31,210 bases of DNA from an uncultured Eubacterium sp. (GCA_934351445.1 CAKRIZ010000023.1:1-31210); one strand, 5' to 3'. Shown: positions 16,301-23,767, counted from the first letter of the stretch. The notes: a model not told the origin generated them from the sequence alone. Translations and numbers: made by a program.

Positions 16301-17127
16301 CCTGATGCCGGCATGATCTCTTCGTTAAGCTTTTTTGCAACTGCGAGTGCGTTATGATATCCCTCTTTCCGCTCGTCCTCCAGCTTCTTTTCTAACTCTT
16401 TTGCCTGCTCCTTCTCTGACTCTTTCACCTGCTCCTTCTCTAGTTCATCCACCTGCACCTCCTGTCCCTTTGTAAGATGCAGACCGTTCTCATCAAGCTC
16501 CGTCTCAAAATTATTCGACACACCCTTTTCTTTAAATATCAGTCTGGTCTGCCAGAATTTCAAAACCGGATTCAGATCATCTTTGTGCTTGATATACTCG
16601 CCCTGTCCAAGCTCAATGCTTAGATTCGGCATCAGCTCAACAACAAGCGGTTCCCTTAAATAAGCACTGATCTCGGTCTCACTGCTATCTGGTGTGCCAC
16701 TGGAAACGATATTCATCGTTGCCAGTTCTGCCGTTCCCTTTGCCTGCCCAAAATTAGAGAGTGCCAGTTCCACCTGTCCACCCAGCGCGGTAAACACGAC
16801 TCCCTGTGAAGCCGGGTCCATCTGGTCCCCATAGACGGATACCTGTGCACCAAGTGCACCGGGTGTGACGGTCATGCCATCCTGCAATGCCAGATTGTCC
16901 GGCTGTAAGCTGTATTCTGTCGTGACTGCGTTATGTCCCGGCTCCATATGTGGATATTCCAGCTTTACTTTTCCCTCATATACTTCCAGCATACGGGTTT
17001 CCACCGGAGTCTGCTGCTCCGTGGGCTGCCTTTGCACTGGAGCGGAATCCGACATATCCTGATGATTTTCAAACGCAGATTCACTTTTTATTGTTGATGT
17101 TTTCTCCTGAATAGCTTTATCCGGCAT
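13360..17127 (-). CDS. Giant multidomain protein of unknown function, partner of the AAA+ ATPase
   Basis: 1255 aa, not recognised as a named family. Residues 1-50 are polar and disordered-looking with S-A-P-V-Q-R-Q-P, reminiscent of leaders of proteins in contractile injection loci. Residues 50-215 are strand-rich. A charged helix with 8-residue repeats lies near 228-251, more strand-rich sequence follows to 415, and an acidic tract is near 420-436. Residues 440-690 are glycine/alanine-rich with repetitive strand patterns. From about 705 to the end it is mostly helical with coiled-coil stretches (735-845, 1135-1195) and lysine/glutamate richness. There is no signal peptide or membrane segment. 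ATG 17127 with an AGGAG-type site was chosen over an upstream TTG at 17166. Base use looks somewhat more A/T-rich than its neighbours by eye. Cargo, scaffold or surface role are all possible. Confidence 0.8.
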   Translation of the reverse strand: MPDKAIQEKTSTIKSESAFENHQDMSDSAPVQRQPTEQQTPVETRMLEVYEGKVKLEYPHMEPGHNAVTTEYSLQPDNLALQDGMTVTPGALGAQVSVYGDQMDPASQGVVFTALGGQVELALSNFGQAKGTAELATMNIVSSGTPDSSETEISAYLREPLVVELMPNLSIELGQGEYIKHKDDLNPVLKFWQTRLIFKEKGVSNNFETELDENGLHLTKGQEVQVDELEKEQVKESEKEQAKELEKKLEDERKEGYHNALAVAKKLNEEIMPASGALEDENTVVLEVFEPDDHTEGNFVLLKEIQFKEVQEVEDGNERLTGTAKFEFNKIPFHIKRPNGKEYSGHTQTKSIGDERMDFEFEDDGRLYVTFNDPIELQVLPDGVKHLIFIISLEDAKITGSKLTAGKIRVDVGVATKGKEDDDDEDDDDNNDEDDESLLKKLFGTNVSATVAMVDPSSELDAEGIHIIEGGKTLGTFDLSGFMDFLDVHGDYPKGWLRVTLQKKAEAKASESNIFSQTAKDFMKEGLSIPIAGPLSFKLAVVPSVELNGKLSAELNRKKSFAEEMKPGESVKLGGSMEVQGTGKLEMSAGLELGITALIVNLASADVKVETKLAASIGTTAQADTALGITEAGKGLQQTEDLVMTGEVHAGLSASAELSSNVKFLIWKAKLFTVELFNKEMTLTPYRGTATRDKDAHGLTNGWHFEQMGLTADAFGKKSVDKLRESAKAEKHAADLQMSKEAVQTLGDGVKEAWVILEQMKEQRTMSDGMYIMEDSERILLDQKIDRMTVKMQRKLEDYQKALQKFENKQNNECTNLQKKVKQAWDAQYQCLNENVVKQQLLLDTERGGLDWSKYRPLTAQDRPDLDPRKVETELEEENKQRNKMAAIDVAIARVLGIRDNAVDRLKADYALFVQTENAVLAAKKLRGEEKNTPFYQTLDGMNEIEEELFFQKDIRTWGVSMRQLKAYTKLKGVRNQTNYYEILQKHIPITNGSERWWSAGRGDFKVSRKFKDAFRVKAPGGGFEFQWMTKYKFMRMLLSGKYPEDCYAADGTPLGGKEAPAVTAEEKKAYYFKLFNDKLTKDEENTNDLNKWLGDKDSPINLTDREQAIKDINDIYTSTLDSDIDTMVKKGHVSIEQKLEGLDQKLEDAKKEYLEKEKEYVQAIEVVGKIQQEKVDCGKKLQKLKENAKTALKMESDAITRATDAVNFVEREGMDLTSGKAVYTVAAENLDKNSELAKELASKKQDLFQKAVNW
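15820..15870 (-). repeat. Acidic GAT/GAC/GAA tract inside the giant gene
   Basis: Encodes a 17-residue run of almost only Asp/Glu/Asn in the giant protein (near residues 420-436). It separates two strand-rich halves and is probably a flexible, possibly cation-binding linker. Codons are mixed, so it is not a pure trinucleotide repeat. Confidence 0.8.
16375..16446 (-). repeat. Three 24-bp tandem repeats inside the giant gene
   Basis: Encodes ELEKEQVK, ESEKEQAK and ELEKKLED in succession. The core CTGCTCCTTCTCT (plus strand) is exact in two units and the third has diverged. In-frame units would let the length of a charged helix vary between strains. Confidence 0.8.
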
Positions 17128-17152
17128 GGCCTCTCCTCTTAATCCTCCTAAT

Positions 17153-17217
17153 AAGCGACAAAGCAACAGCTTCTTCCTGTCTGTTTACCTAACTTACATA
17201 AAGAAACTGTCGCTTTG
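17153..17217 (-). promoter_or_regulatory. Competing inverted repeats in the leader of the giant gene
   Basis: The segment 17207-17217 can pair with 17159-17169 (11 bp with one G-U) or, over 17208-17215, with 17153-17160 (8 bp, perfect). The two pairings exclude each other. The second ends seven bases before the AGGAGG-like element. There is no U-tract, so this is not a plain terminator for relQ. A regulatory role is inferred. Confidence 0.45.
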
Positions 17218-17229
17218 CATTCTTATTGT

Positions 17230-17877
17230 TTACTCGATTCCCTGCTGCACCTTCGCCTGTGTGATGGCATTATTGAGCTGCAGCATTTTCGCATCTAACA
17301 TCGATACGATCTCTGAGCACTCCTTTAAGTCCCGGCTGATATACTCCGGTGCATTGCCCTCGAATTTATAATAGATCTTATGCTCCAGACTCGCCCAAAA
17401 ATCCATCGCGATCGTCCGGATCTGTATCTCCACCTTGGTATCGACCACACGGTCGGACAGAAAGATCGGCACCGAAACAAGCATATGGTAGCTCTTGTAA
17501 CCGCTCTCCTTCGGATGCTTGATATAGTCCTTGACCGAGATCACGGTCAGATCATTCTGCTTACCGATCATCGCAGCTATACGGTAAATATCAGACGTAA
17601 AGGAACACACGATACGGATACCTGCGATATCATTTAAATGGCTCACCATGTTTTCAAGTGTCGTATCATACCCGTTCCGTTTCAGTTTTTTACAGATACT
17701 CTCCGGCGACTTGATGCGGGATTTGATATATTCGATCGGGTTGTACTTATGGATATGTACAAACTCATCATTCAATATCTCCAGCTTCGTGCCGACTTCC
17801 TTGAGCGCAGAATTGTATAAAAAGATCATCGTCTCCCAGCTCTCGGCATTATCCTGAAATATCTCTACAGCCTGCAT
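17230..17877 (-). CDS. relQ: Small alarmone synthetase (RelQ/SAS1-type GTP pyrophosphokinase)
   Basis: Transfers pyrophosphate from ATP to GTP or GDP, making (p)ppGpp. The 215-aa protein is a single RelA/SpoT synthetase domain with no hydrolase or TGS/ACT domains, the usual form of RelQ. Synthetase motifs are present: SRIKSPESICKKLKR at 53-67, NDIAGIRIV at 82-90, KDYI..P at 116-122, GYKSYH at 126-131, VEIQIRT at 149-155 and DFWASLEHK at 159-167. The start is at 17877, two bases after the 87-aa gene, whose end carries the GAGGAGG site. It is the last housekeeping gene before the giant gene. RelQ versus RelP cannot be settled by eye, but the C-terminal helix fits RelQ. Confidence 0.9.
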   Translation of the reverse strand: MQAVEIFQDNAESWETMIFLYNSALKEVGTKLEILNDEFVHIHKYNPIEYIKSRIKSPESICKKLKRNGYDTTLENMVSHLNDIAGIRIVCSFTSDIYRIAAMIGKQNDLTVISVKDYIKHPKESGYKSYHMLVSVPIFLSDRVVDTKVEIQIRTIAMDFWASLEHKIYYKFEGNAPEYISRDLKECSEIVSMLDAKMLQLNNAITQAKVQQGIE

Positions 17878-17879
17878 GT

Positions 17880-18143
17880 TTAATCCTCCTCAATCACATG
17901 GATCTCCAGATAATCAAAGTCTATCTCTTCCACAAAACAATCCTTTGTAAAACGCGCCCTCGCATACCGCTTAAAATCAGCGATCGTCGCATCCAGCCAG
18001 ATTGGTCTGCCAAGGTCTAAGGCATGACATACTTCTTCTACCCCGCGAAAGATCTTATGTGTGCGCGTATCATCCGATGTATCCTCGTACATGTAATCCT
18101 TTTGAAGGTGATTGTCTTTCATCAGCTTAAACCATATGCGCAC
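17880..18143 (-). CDS. Conserved-looking 87-aa protein of unknown function
   Basis: Not recognised. The start chosen is GTG 18143, seven bases after AGGAGGAG; this site and start lie inside the end of the methyltransferase gene, overlapping it by 17 bases. The product is highly charged, with MRIWFKLMKDNHLQKD at the N-terminus, a basic middle (R-Y-A-R-A-R-F-T-K-D) and a C-terminus rich in Glu/Asp and aromatic residues ending H-V-I-E-E-D. There are no membrane segments or cysteine clusters. Tight coupling on both sides (overlap upstream, two-base gap to relQ) argues that it is a real gene translated along with them. A link to alarmone signalling or RNA methylation is only contextual. Confidence 0.75.
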   Translation of the reverse strand: MRIWFKLMKDNHLQKDYMYEDTSDDTRTHKIFRGVEEVCHALDLGRPIWLDATIADFKRYARARFTKDCFVEEIDFDYLEIHVIEED

Positions 18144-18936
18144 GTAGTTTCTCCTCCTGTCTGCCCTGTCTGTGTGCTTCGTACATGAGTATCCCTGCTG
18201 CCATCGCAGCATTGAGGCTCTCCAGCCTGCCCTCCATCGGAATCTTCAGATATGTATCTGCCAGATCTGCCGTCTCTTTTGTCAGTCCGTTGCCCTCATT
18301 GCCGATGAGGAATGCGCAGCCGCCCGTCAGATCCAGTTCATCATAATACTTCTCACCGCGCAGATGCGCTGCGTAAGTACGCACACCCTCTGTGTGCAGC
18401 ATGGCCAGCATAGCACCCAGATCATCTGTCACAAAAAACGGTACCCGGTAAATGCTGCCCATCGTCGCACGCACGGTCTTTGGCGCAAACAGATCCACTG
18501 TGTTCTTCGTCATGATGACACCACTGAGTCCCGCGCCCTCTCCGGTACGGAACATCGTGCCGAGATTGCCGGGATCCTGGATATCCTCTAATACGAGCAG
18601 TCTCGTAGCTCTCCCACGCAATAGCTGTGCAAACGTATACTCCGGCATGCGCACAACCGCCAGAATCCCCTGCGGTGTACTCGTATCGCTGACATGTGAA
18701 AAAACCGGATCACTCACCACTTCATAATCTATGCCCAGATCCGCAAGAAGTGCCTGACCGGACGCTTCCCCGGCATAATGCTCTGATACATAGACCCGCT
18801 GCAGCAGCTCCCGCGGTGTCTCAGCCACCATTTTCGTTCCTTCAACAACAAAGGCACGCAGTTCCCTACGCGCCCTTGCCTTTTTATTCAGTTGTACAAT
18901 CGTCTTCATCTGTTGATTGGATGTACTCGTGATCAT
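18127..18936 (-). CDS. TrmH/SpoU-family RNA 2'-O-methyltransferase
   Basis: S-adenosylmethionine-dependent enzyme methylating a ribose 2'-OH of rRNA or tRNA. The 269-aa protein has an N-terminal substrate-binding domain of the L30e-like type (about 1-95; T-S-T-S-N-Q-Q-M-K at the start) and a C-terminal SPOUT knot. The three SPOUT motifs are visible: L-E-D-I-Q-D-P-G-N-L-G, then I-G-N-E-G-N-G-L, then IPMEGRLESLNAAMAAGILM. The ATG at 18936 lies 11 bases after pfkA and has an AGGA site; a longer start would overlap pfkA. It resembles the YsgA/RlmB group of Firmicutes, but the exact target base cannot be told from the sequence. Confidence 0.92.
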   Translation of the reverse strand: MITSTSNQQMKTIVQLNKKARARRELRAFVVEGTKMVAETPRELLQRVYVSEHYAGEASGQALLADLGIDYEVVSDPVFSHVSDTSTPQGILAVVRMPEYTFAQLLRGRATRLLVLEDIQDPGNLGTMFRTGEGAGLSGVIMTKNTVDLFAPKTVRATMGSIYRVPFFVTDDLGAMLAMLHTEGVRTYAAHLRGEKYYDELDLTGGCAFLIGNEGNGLTKETADLADTYLKIPMEGRLESLNAAMAAGILMYEAHRQGRQEEKLRAHMV

Positions 18937-18947
18937 ATATTTTCCTG

Positions 18948-19922
18948 TTATTTTGCCAGTGTTGCACAAATGTCAAATTCGTACTCGTTGATCGTCTTCT
19001 CCATTGCCAGCGCCTCGTCAATGTCAAAATCAACCAACTGATTCTTCTTCCATGCAACAACACGGTTGCTCTTGCCCTCGCACAGGCAGTCAACTGCGTA
19101 TGCACCCATCACAGATGCCATCATACGGTCTCTGGCTGTGGGGCTGCCGCCTCGCTGCATATGACCCAGGATCGTAGCTCTTGTCTCTACGCCTGTAGCT
19201 GCCTCAATACGGCGCGCCATGGATGTAGAATGACCAATACCCTCCGCATTGATGATAATATGATGCTTCTTTCCAGTCTTACGGTTCTCAATGATATTGT
19301 TGACCAGTTTCTGCTCGTCATAATCATATTTTTCAGGAAGCAGTACGTCCTCAGCTCCATTAGCAATCCCGCACCACAGGGCAATGTATCCGGCTCCACG
19401 TCCCATAACCTCGATAATTGAGCAGCGCTCATGTGAGGTAGATGTATCACGTACCTTATCAATGGCCTCCATCGCCGTATTGACCGCTGTATCAAATCCG
19501 ATCGTATAATCCGTACATGAGATATCCAGATCAATCGTACCGGGTACTCCGATCGTATTGATGCCGTTTGCTGCCAGCTTCTGGGCGCCGCGGAAAGATC
19601 CATCTCCTCCGATCACGATCACGCCATCGATTCCATGCTTCCGGCAGATCTCTGCTCCTTTGGCCTGTCCCTCAGGAGTCGTGAACTCCGTACAGCGTGC
19701 AGTCTGGAGAATGGTACCGCCCCGCTGGATGATATCGGATACACTGCGTTTATTCATATCAACGATCTCTTCCTGTAAAAGACCTGCATAACCTCTCTGG
19801 ATTCCCTTTACTGTCTTTCCTGCTGCCAACGCACGGCGAACAACTGCACGGATGGCTGCGTTCATTCCGGGAGCATCTCCCCCACTTGTCAATACACCGA
19901 TGGTCTGAATCTCATTAGCCAT
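18948..19922 (-). CDS. pfkA: ATP-dependent 6-phosphofructokinase
   Basis: Phosphorylates fructose-6-phosphate to fructose-1,6-bisphosphate, the key step of glycolysis, opposing the fbp in this window. The 324 aa match bacterial PfkA. Motifs are LTSGGDAPGMNAAIR at 11-25, GGDGS with glycine where PPi enzymes have aspartate, and G-V-P-G-T-I-D, also of the ATP type. An oddity is T-I-D-L-D-I where TIDNDI is usual; both aspartates remain but the asparagine between them is leucine. ATG 19922 follows AGGAGG. It lies 61 bases after dnaE, the common Firmicute arrangement, with no terminator between. Confidence 0.97.
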   Translation of the reverse strand: MANEIQTIGVLTSGGDAPGMNAAIRAVVRRALAAGKTVKGIQRGYAGLLQEEIVDMNKRSVSDIIQRGGTILQTARCTEFTTPEGQAKGAEICRKHGIDGVIVIGGDGSFRGAQKLAANGINTIGVPGTIDLDISCTDYTIGFDTAVNTAMEAIDKVRDTSTSHERCSIIEVMGRGAGYIALWCGIANGAEDVLLPEKYDYDEQKLVNNIIENRKTGKKHHIIINAEGIGHSTSMARRIEAATGVETRATILGHMQRGGSPTARDRMMASVMGAYAVDCLCEGKSNRVVAWKKNQLVDFDIDEALAMEKTINEYEFDICATLAK

Positions 19923-19983
19923 AATATTGAAAACCTCCTGTAAAATAATCTCGTTTTTTCTCTTAGCCATTATCTTTTATATT

Positions 19984-22900
19984 TTAATCTCTTTTTCCGG
20001 CTATTTCAATAGGCTTTTCGACGACTTTTACATTTTTTTCGCCAAACATCTCATAAAACCTGTTCATATCCAGTTGACCGACCGATACGTTCCAGTTTGC
20101 AGGCAGCCGTTTGACTGCCTTGATCCCGGAAATATAGATCACAACCGCATCCTGTCCCTCACAGGTACGCAGCAAATCATATATCGTAGATTCTGCATTT
20201 GCATAATCTTCTTTTGTCGCAAACTGCAGCCACAGTTCTTTTTTCGCATCATCAAATGCATAGAGCTGTTCGCAGATCAGTTTGCCATTCTTCTCATCCT
20301 CTGCATTGACCCTGCCAGACACAAACACCTTCGCATCGTCTTCGATCAACGCGCGGTGCTTCTCGTAATCCTTCGGAAATACAATGACCTCCGTCGTACC
20401 ATACAGATCTTCGATCGTGAGAAAAGCCATCGTCTTATTATTTTTGGTGAACTTGACCGTCTTGTCCGTGATCATGCCACCGATCATCACATGTGCACCA
20501 TCCGCCAGCTTTGTACCTCCGGTCTCATCATCATAGATAAAATCCGTGGATACTGCCGTGATATTCTGCCTCCATTTTTTCTCATATTCTTCGAGCGGAT
20601 GCCCGCTGATATAGACACCGAGCACTTCCTTCTCAAAGGCGAGCAGTTCACCCTTGGCAAACTCCGGGACATTCGGCATACGGATCTCATAATCTTTTTT
20701 GTTTTCTTCCGACGCGAGATCAAACAGACTGATCTGGCCTGCCACAGAGCCTTTGCGCTCCTGCGTCTCCTGATCCATGATCATCGGATAGATCAATACT
20801 TTCTGTCTGCGATTGCCATCTACACAGTCAAGCGCACCGGATTTGATCAGGTTTTCCAATGCACGTTTATTGACCTCACGGCTGCCGACCCTGCTGATAA
20901 AATCCTTCAGGCTCTGATACGGTCCACGCAGTCTGCGCTCCTCGACGACCGCACGGATCACCGGGGTTCCAATGCTCTTGATCGCACTCATTCCAAACCG
21001 GATCGCTCCATTTGAAACCGAGAAATTCCCCTCACCCTCATTGATATCCGGCGGCAGGATCGCGATACCCATACTGCGGCATGTCTGGATGTACTCTGAT
21101 ACCTTTGTCGTATTATCCTTGACCGATGTCATGAGCGCTGCCATGAATTCTACCGGATAGTAATATTTCAGATACGCTGTCTGATAAGCGACTACCGCGT
21201 ATGCGGCAGCATGTGACTTATTAAATGCATATTTGGCAAAATCAATCATCTCATCATAGATCTTATTGGCTGTCTGCTCGGAAATGCCATTTGCGATACA
21301 TCCCCTGACGCCCTGCTCCTCATTGCCATAGACAAAGTTTTTGCGCTCCTCCTCCATGACATGCGTCTTTTTCTTGGACATCGCACGGCGCACCAGATCA
21401 CTTCGTCCGAGTGTATATCCTGCCAGGTCACGCACAATCTGCATGACCTGCTCCTGATAGACGATACAGCCATACGTCGGTGCCAGGATCGGCTCAAGCT
21501 GCGGACAATCATAGACAATCTCTTCCGGATGATTCTTGCCACGGATATAGGCAGGAATAAAATCCATCGGTCCGGGGCGGTAGAGTGATATACCCGCGAT
21601 CACATCCTCGAGATTCTGCGGTTTCAGCTCTTTCATGAAATTTTTCATCCCGGCACTCTCTAACTGGAACACACCTTCGCATTTTCCGGTACAGAGTGAT
21701 TCGTACACCGCATGGTCATCATAGTCGATCTTGTCCACATCGATGTGTACGCCGGATGATTTTTCCACTAATTTGCACGTATCATTGATGACTGTCAGTG
21801 TGCGCAGCCCCAGAAAGTCCATCTTGAGCAGTCCGAGTTCCTCGATCGTCGTCATCGTGAACTGTGTCGTGATGACTCCGTCAGCGCCGCGTGACAGCGG
21901 TACATATTCCTCCATCGGCAGCCGGCTGATCACGACACCTGCCGCATGTACGGATGTATGGCGCGGCAGTCCCTCCAGCCTGCGTGACATATCAATCAGA
22001 CGATGGACGGTCTCGTCATTCTCATACGTTGTGCGCAGCTGGGCATTCATATCCAGTGCTTTATTGATCGTGATGCCCAGCTCCATCGGAATGCTCTTTG
22101 AAATGTGATCGACAAATGCATAAGGCAGATCCATGACACGGCCGACATCGCGGATGACACCACGTGCTGCGAGCGTACCGAATGTGACAATCTGTGTCAC
22201 GCACTCCTTGCCATATTTTTCGATGACATAATCAATGACTTCCTGCCGTCTCTCATAACAGAAGTCCACGTCAATATCCGGCATGGACACTCGTTCCGGG
22301 TTTAGGAAACGCTCAAAGATCAGACTGTATTTGATCGGATCGATATTTGTGATACCGGTCGTATAAGCGACGAGCGACCCGGCAGCACTGCCTCGTCCGG
22401 GTCCGACCGGTATGCCGTGTGTCCGCGCATAGTTGATATAATCCCACACAATCAGGAAGTAATCGACATAGCCCATGCGCTCAATGATATCCAGCTCATA
22501 TGCCAGCTTGTCCTGAAGCTCCTGCCAGTTGCCAGGATAACGCACCTTCAAGCCATCATAGCAGAGCTTTTTCAGATATTCCAGCGAGGTATATCCATCC
22601 GGTACATCAAAACGTGGCAGCTTCGTATTGCCGAATTCGATCTCCACGTGGCAGCGGTCTGCGATCTTTTGTGTGTTCTCAACCGCCTGCAACGCATAGG
22701 GAAACAGCTCCCGCATCTCGGCCTCACTCTTGACATAATACTGCCCGCCGTCATAACGCATACGGTTCTCATCCGAGAGCTTTGCCGCTGTCTGGATACA
22801 CAACAGGATGTCATGTGCTTCCGCATCCGATGCGTATGTATAATGGCAGTCATTCGTAGCGATCAGCCCGATACCGGTCTCCTGCGACAACCGCAGCAGC

Positions 22901-23466
22901 CCTGCATTCACCCTCTGCTGCGCAGGAATGCCGTGATCCTGCAATTCCAGAAAGAAATTGCCCTTGCCGAAGATCTTCTCATAACGCAGCGCCGCCTCTT
23001 TTGCACCTGCATAATCATCACGTTCCAATGCACGCGCGACCTCACCGGCGAGACACGCGCTCGCACAGATAATGCCCTCGTGGTACTGCTGCAGCACTTC
23101 CAGATCTACACGCGGTTTATAATAATACCCTTCCGTAAATCCCTTGGACACAATCTTGACCAGGTTTGCATAACCTGTATGATTCTCTGCGAGCAGGATC
23201 AGGTGATAATAGCGTTCCTCACCGCGTCCCGCCTCTCTGTCAAAACGCGATCCCGGTGCCACATATACCTCACAGCCTAAGACCGGGTTGATATCTGCTG
23301 CCTTACATGCCTTATAAAAATCGATCACCCCATACATGACACCGTGGTCGGTAATCGCCGCCGCATTCATGCCGAGTTCTTTGACACGCGCTACATATTC
23401 TTTGATCTTGTTCGAGCCATCCAACAGGGAATACTCCGTATGGGTGTGTAAATGTACAAACGACAT
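19984..23466 (-). CDS. dnaE: DNA polymerase III alpha subunit, DnaE type
   Basis: Replicative polymerase subunit. At 1160 aa it has the DnaE order: an N-terminal PHP domain (HLHTHTEYSLLDG from residue 5, ITDHGVMYG near 38), a polymerase palm with GPGRGSAAGSLVAY at 355-368 and the catalytic PDIDVDF at about 396-402, then H-A-A-G-V-V-I-S, helix-hairpin-helix and a C-terminal OB fold (I-G-G-M-I-T-D-K-T-V-K-F). There is no proofreading exonuclease insertion, so it is not PolC. Low-GC Gram-positives usually use PolC for most synthesis, with DnaE extending primers. The ATG at 23466 is preceded by a duplicated purine-rich SD region. It is cotranscribed with pfkA. Confidence 0.98.
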   Translation of the reverse strand: MSFVHLHTHTEYSLLDGSNKIKEYVARVKELGMNAAAITDHGVMYGVIDFYKACKAADINPVLGCEVYVAPGSRFDREAGRGEERYYHLILLAENHTGYANLVKIVSKGFTEGYYYKPRVDLEVLQQYHEGIICASACLAGEVARALERDDYAGAKEAALRYEKIFGKGNFFLELQDHGIPAQQRVNAGLLRLSQETGIGLIATNDCHYTYASDAEAHDILLCIQTAAKLSDENRMRYDGGQYYVKSEAEMRELFPYALQAVENTQKIADRCHVEIEFGNTKLPRFDVPDGYTSLEYLKKLCYDGLKVRYPGNWQELQDKLAYELDIIERMGYVDYFLIVWDYINYARTHGIPVGPGRGSAAGSLVAYTTGITNIDPIKYSLIFERFLNPERVSMPDIDVDFCYERRQEVIDYVIEKYGKECVTQIVTFGTLAARGVIRDVGRVMDLPYAFVDHISKSIPMELGITINKALDMNAQLRTTYENDETVHRLIDMSRRLEGLPRHTSVHAAGVVISRLPMEEYVPLSRGADGVITTQFTMTTIEELGLLKMDFLGLRTLTVINDTCKLVEKSSGVHIDVDKIDYDDHAVYESLCTGKCEGVFQLESAGMKNFMKELKPQNLEDVIAGISLYRPGPMDFIPAYIRGKNHPEEIVYDCPQLEPILAPTYGCIVYQEQVMQIVRDLAGYTLGRSDLVRRAMSKKKTHVMEEERKNFVYGNEEQGVRGCIANGISEQTANKIYDEMIDFAKYAFNKSHAAAYAVVAYQTAYLKYYYPVEFMAALMTSVKDNTTKVSEYIQTCRSMGIAILPPDINEGEGNFSVSNGAIRFGMSAIKSIGTPVIRAVVEERRLRGPYQSLKDFISRVGSREVNKRALENLIKSGALDCVDGNRRQKVLIYPMIMDQETQERKGSVAGQISLFDLASEENKKDYEIRMPNVPEFAKGELLAFEKEVLGVYISGHPLEEYEKKWRQNITAVSTDFIYDDETGGTKLADGAHVMIGGMITDKTVKFTKNNKTMAFLTIEDLYGTTEVIVFPKDYEKHRALIEDDAKVFVSGRVNAEDEKNGKLICEQLYAFDDAKKELWLQFATKEDYANAESTIYDLLRTCEGQDAVVIYISGIKAVKRLPANWNVSVGQLDMNRFYEMFGEKNVKVVEKPIEIAGKRD

Positions 23467-23474
23467 CGTTCCTA

Positions 23475-23498
23475 TCCTACTCCTTGCTCCTACTCCTT
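23475..23498 (-). repeat. Duplicated Shine-Dalgarno region upstream of dnaE
   Basis: On minus, AAGGAGTAGGA occurs twice in tandem with a 13-base period (23475-23485 and 23488-23498). With a third AGGA nearer the ATG this offers several ribosome-binding sites. Confidence 0.75.
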
Positions 23499-23527
23499 TT
23501 TAACTCCGAAAACCAAGCGACCACTCA

Positions 23528-23767
23528 TCAATCATCCGGCACCTTTCCAACTATCAGCCATTTCAGATATGCCGTCGCAGCATCCAGCTCCATTTCATGC
23601 TGTCTGACCATATAATCATTCTTATCCCACCATGCCTGCACATACTTCGTCTGTGCCGTATTATACCGGACGACCTGCATGACAGCGCGCATCTCCTGAT
23701 TCATATTGGCAAGCGCCACACTATGCTGCTTTTCCTCTTTGGCGGCTGCAGGATTTTGCGGCTGCAT
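23528..23767 (-). CDS. Small 79-aa protein of unknown function between mrp and dnaE
   Basis: Not recognised. It appears all-helical: a charged N-terminus (A-A-A-K-E-E-K-Q-H), a long helix N-M-N-Q-E-M-R-A-V-M-Q-V-V-R-Y, a tryptophan-containing segment Q-A-W-W-D-K-N-D-Y, and a C-terminal helix ending in V-G-K-V-P-D-D. There is no signal peptide or metal site. It starts 18 bases after the mrp stop without a strong ribosome site, suggesting translational coupling, and ends 61 bases before dnaE. Its place in an essential operon and a clean same-strand frame support a real gene. A later start is possible. Confidence 0.65.
   Translation of the reverse strand: MQPQNPAAAKEEKQHSVALANMNQEMRAVMQVVRYNTAQTKYVQAWWDKNDYMVRQHEMELDAATAYLKWLIVGKVPDD

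Noticed and set aside
19927..21015. 362-codon open frame on plus opposite dnaE
   Set aside because: Shadow of dnaE codon usage, with no motif or promoter; dnaE is certain here.
22417..23280. 287-codon open frame on plus opposite the dnaE N-terminal half
   Set aside because: Same reason: antisense to the PHP and palm domains, with a composition typical of complement frames.
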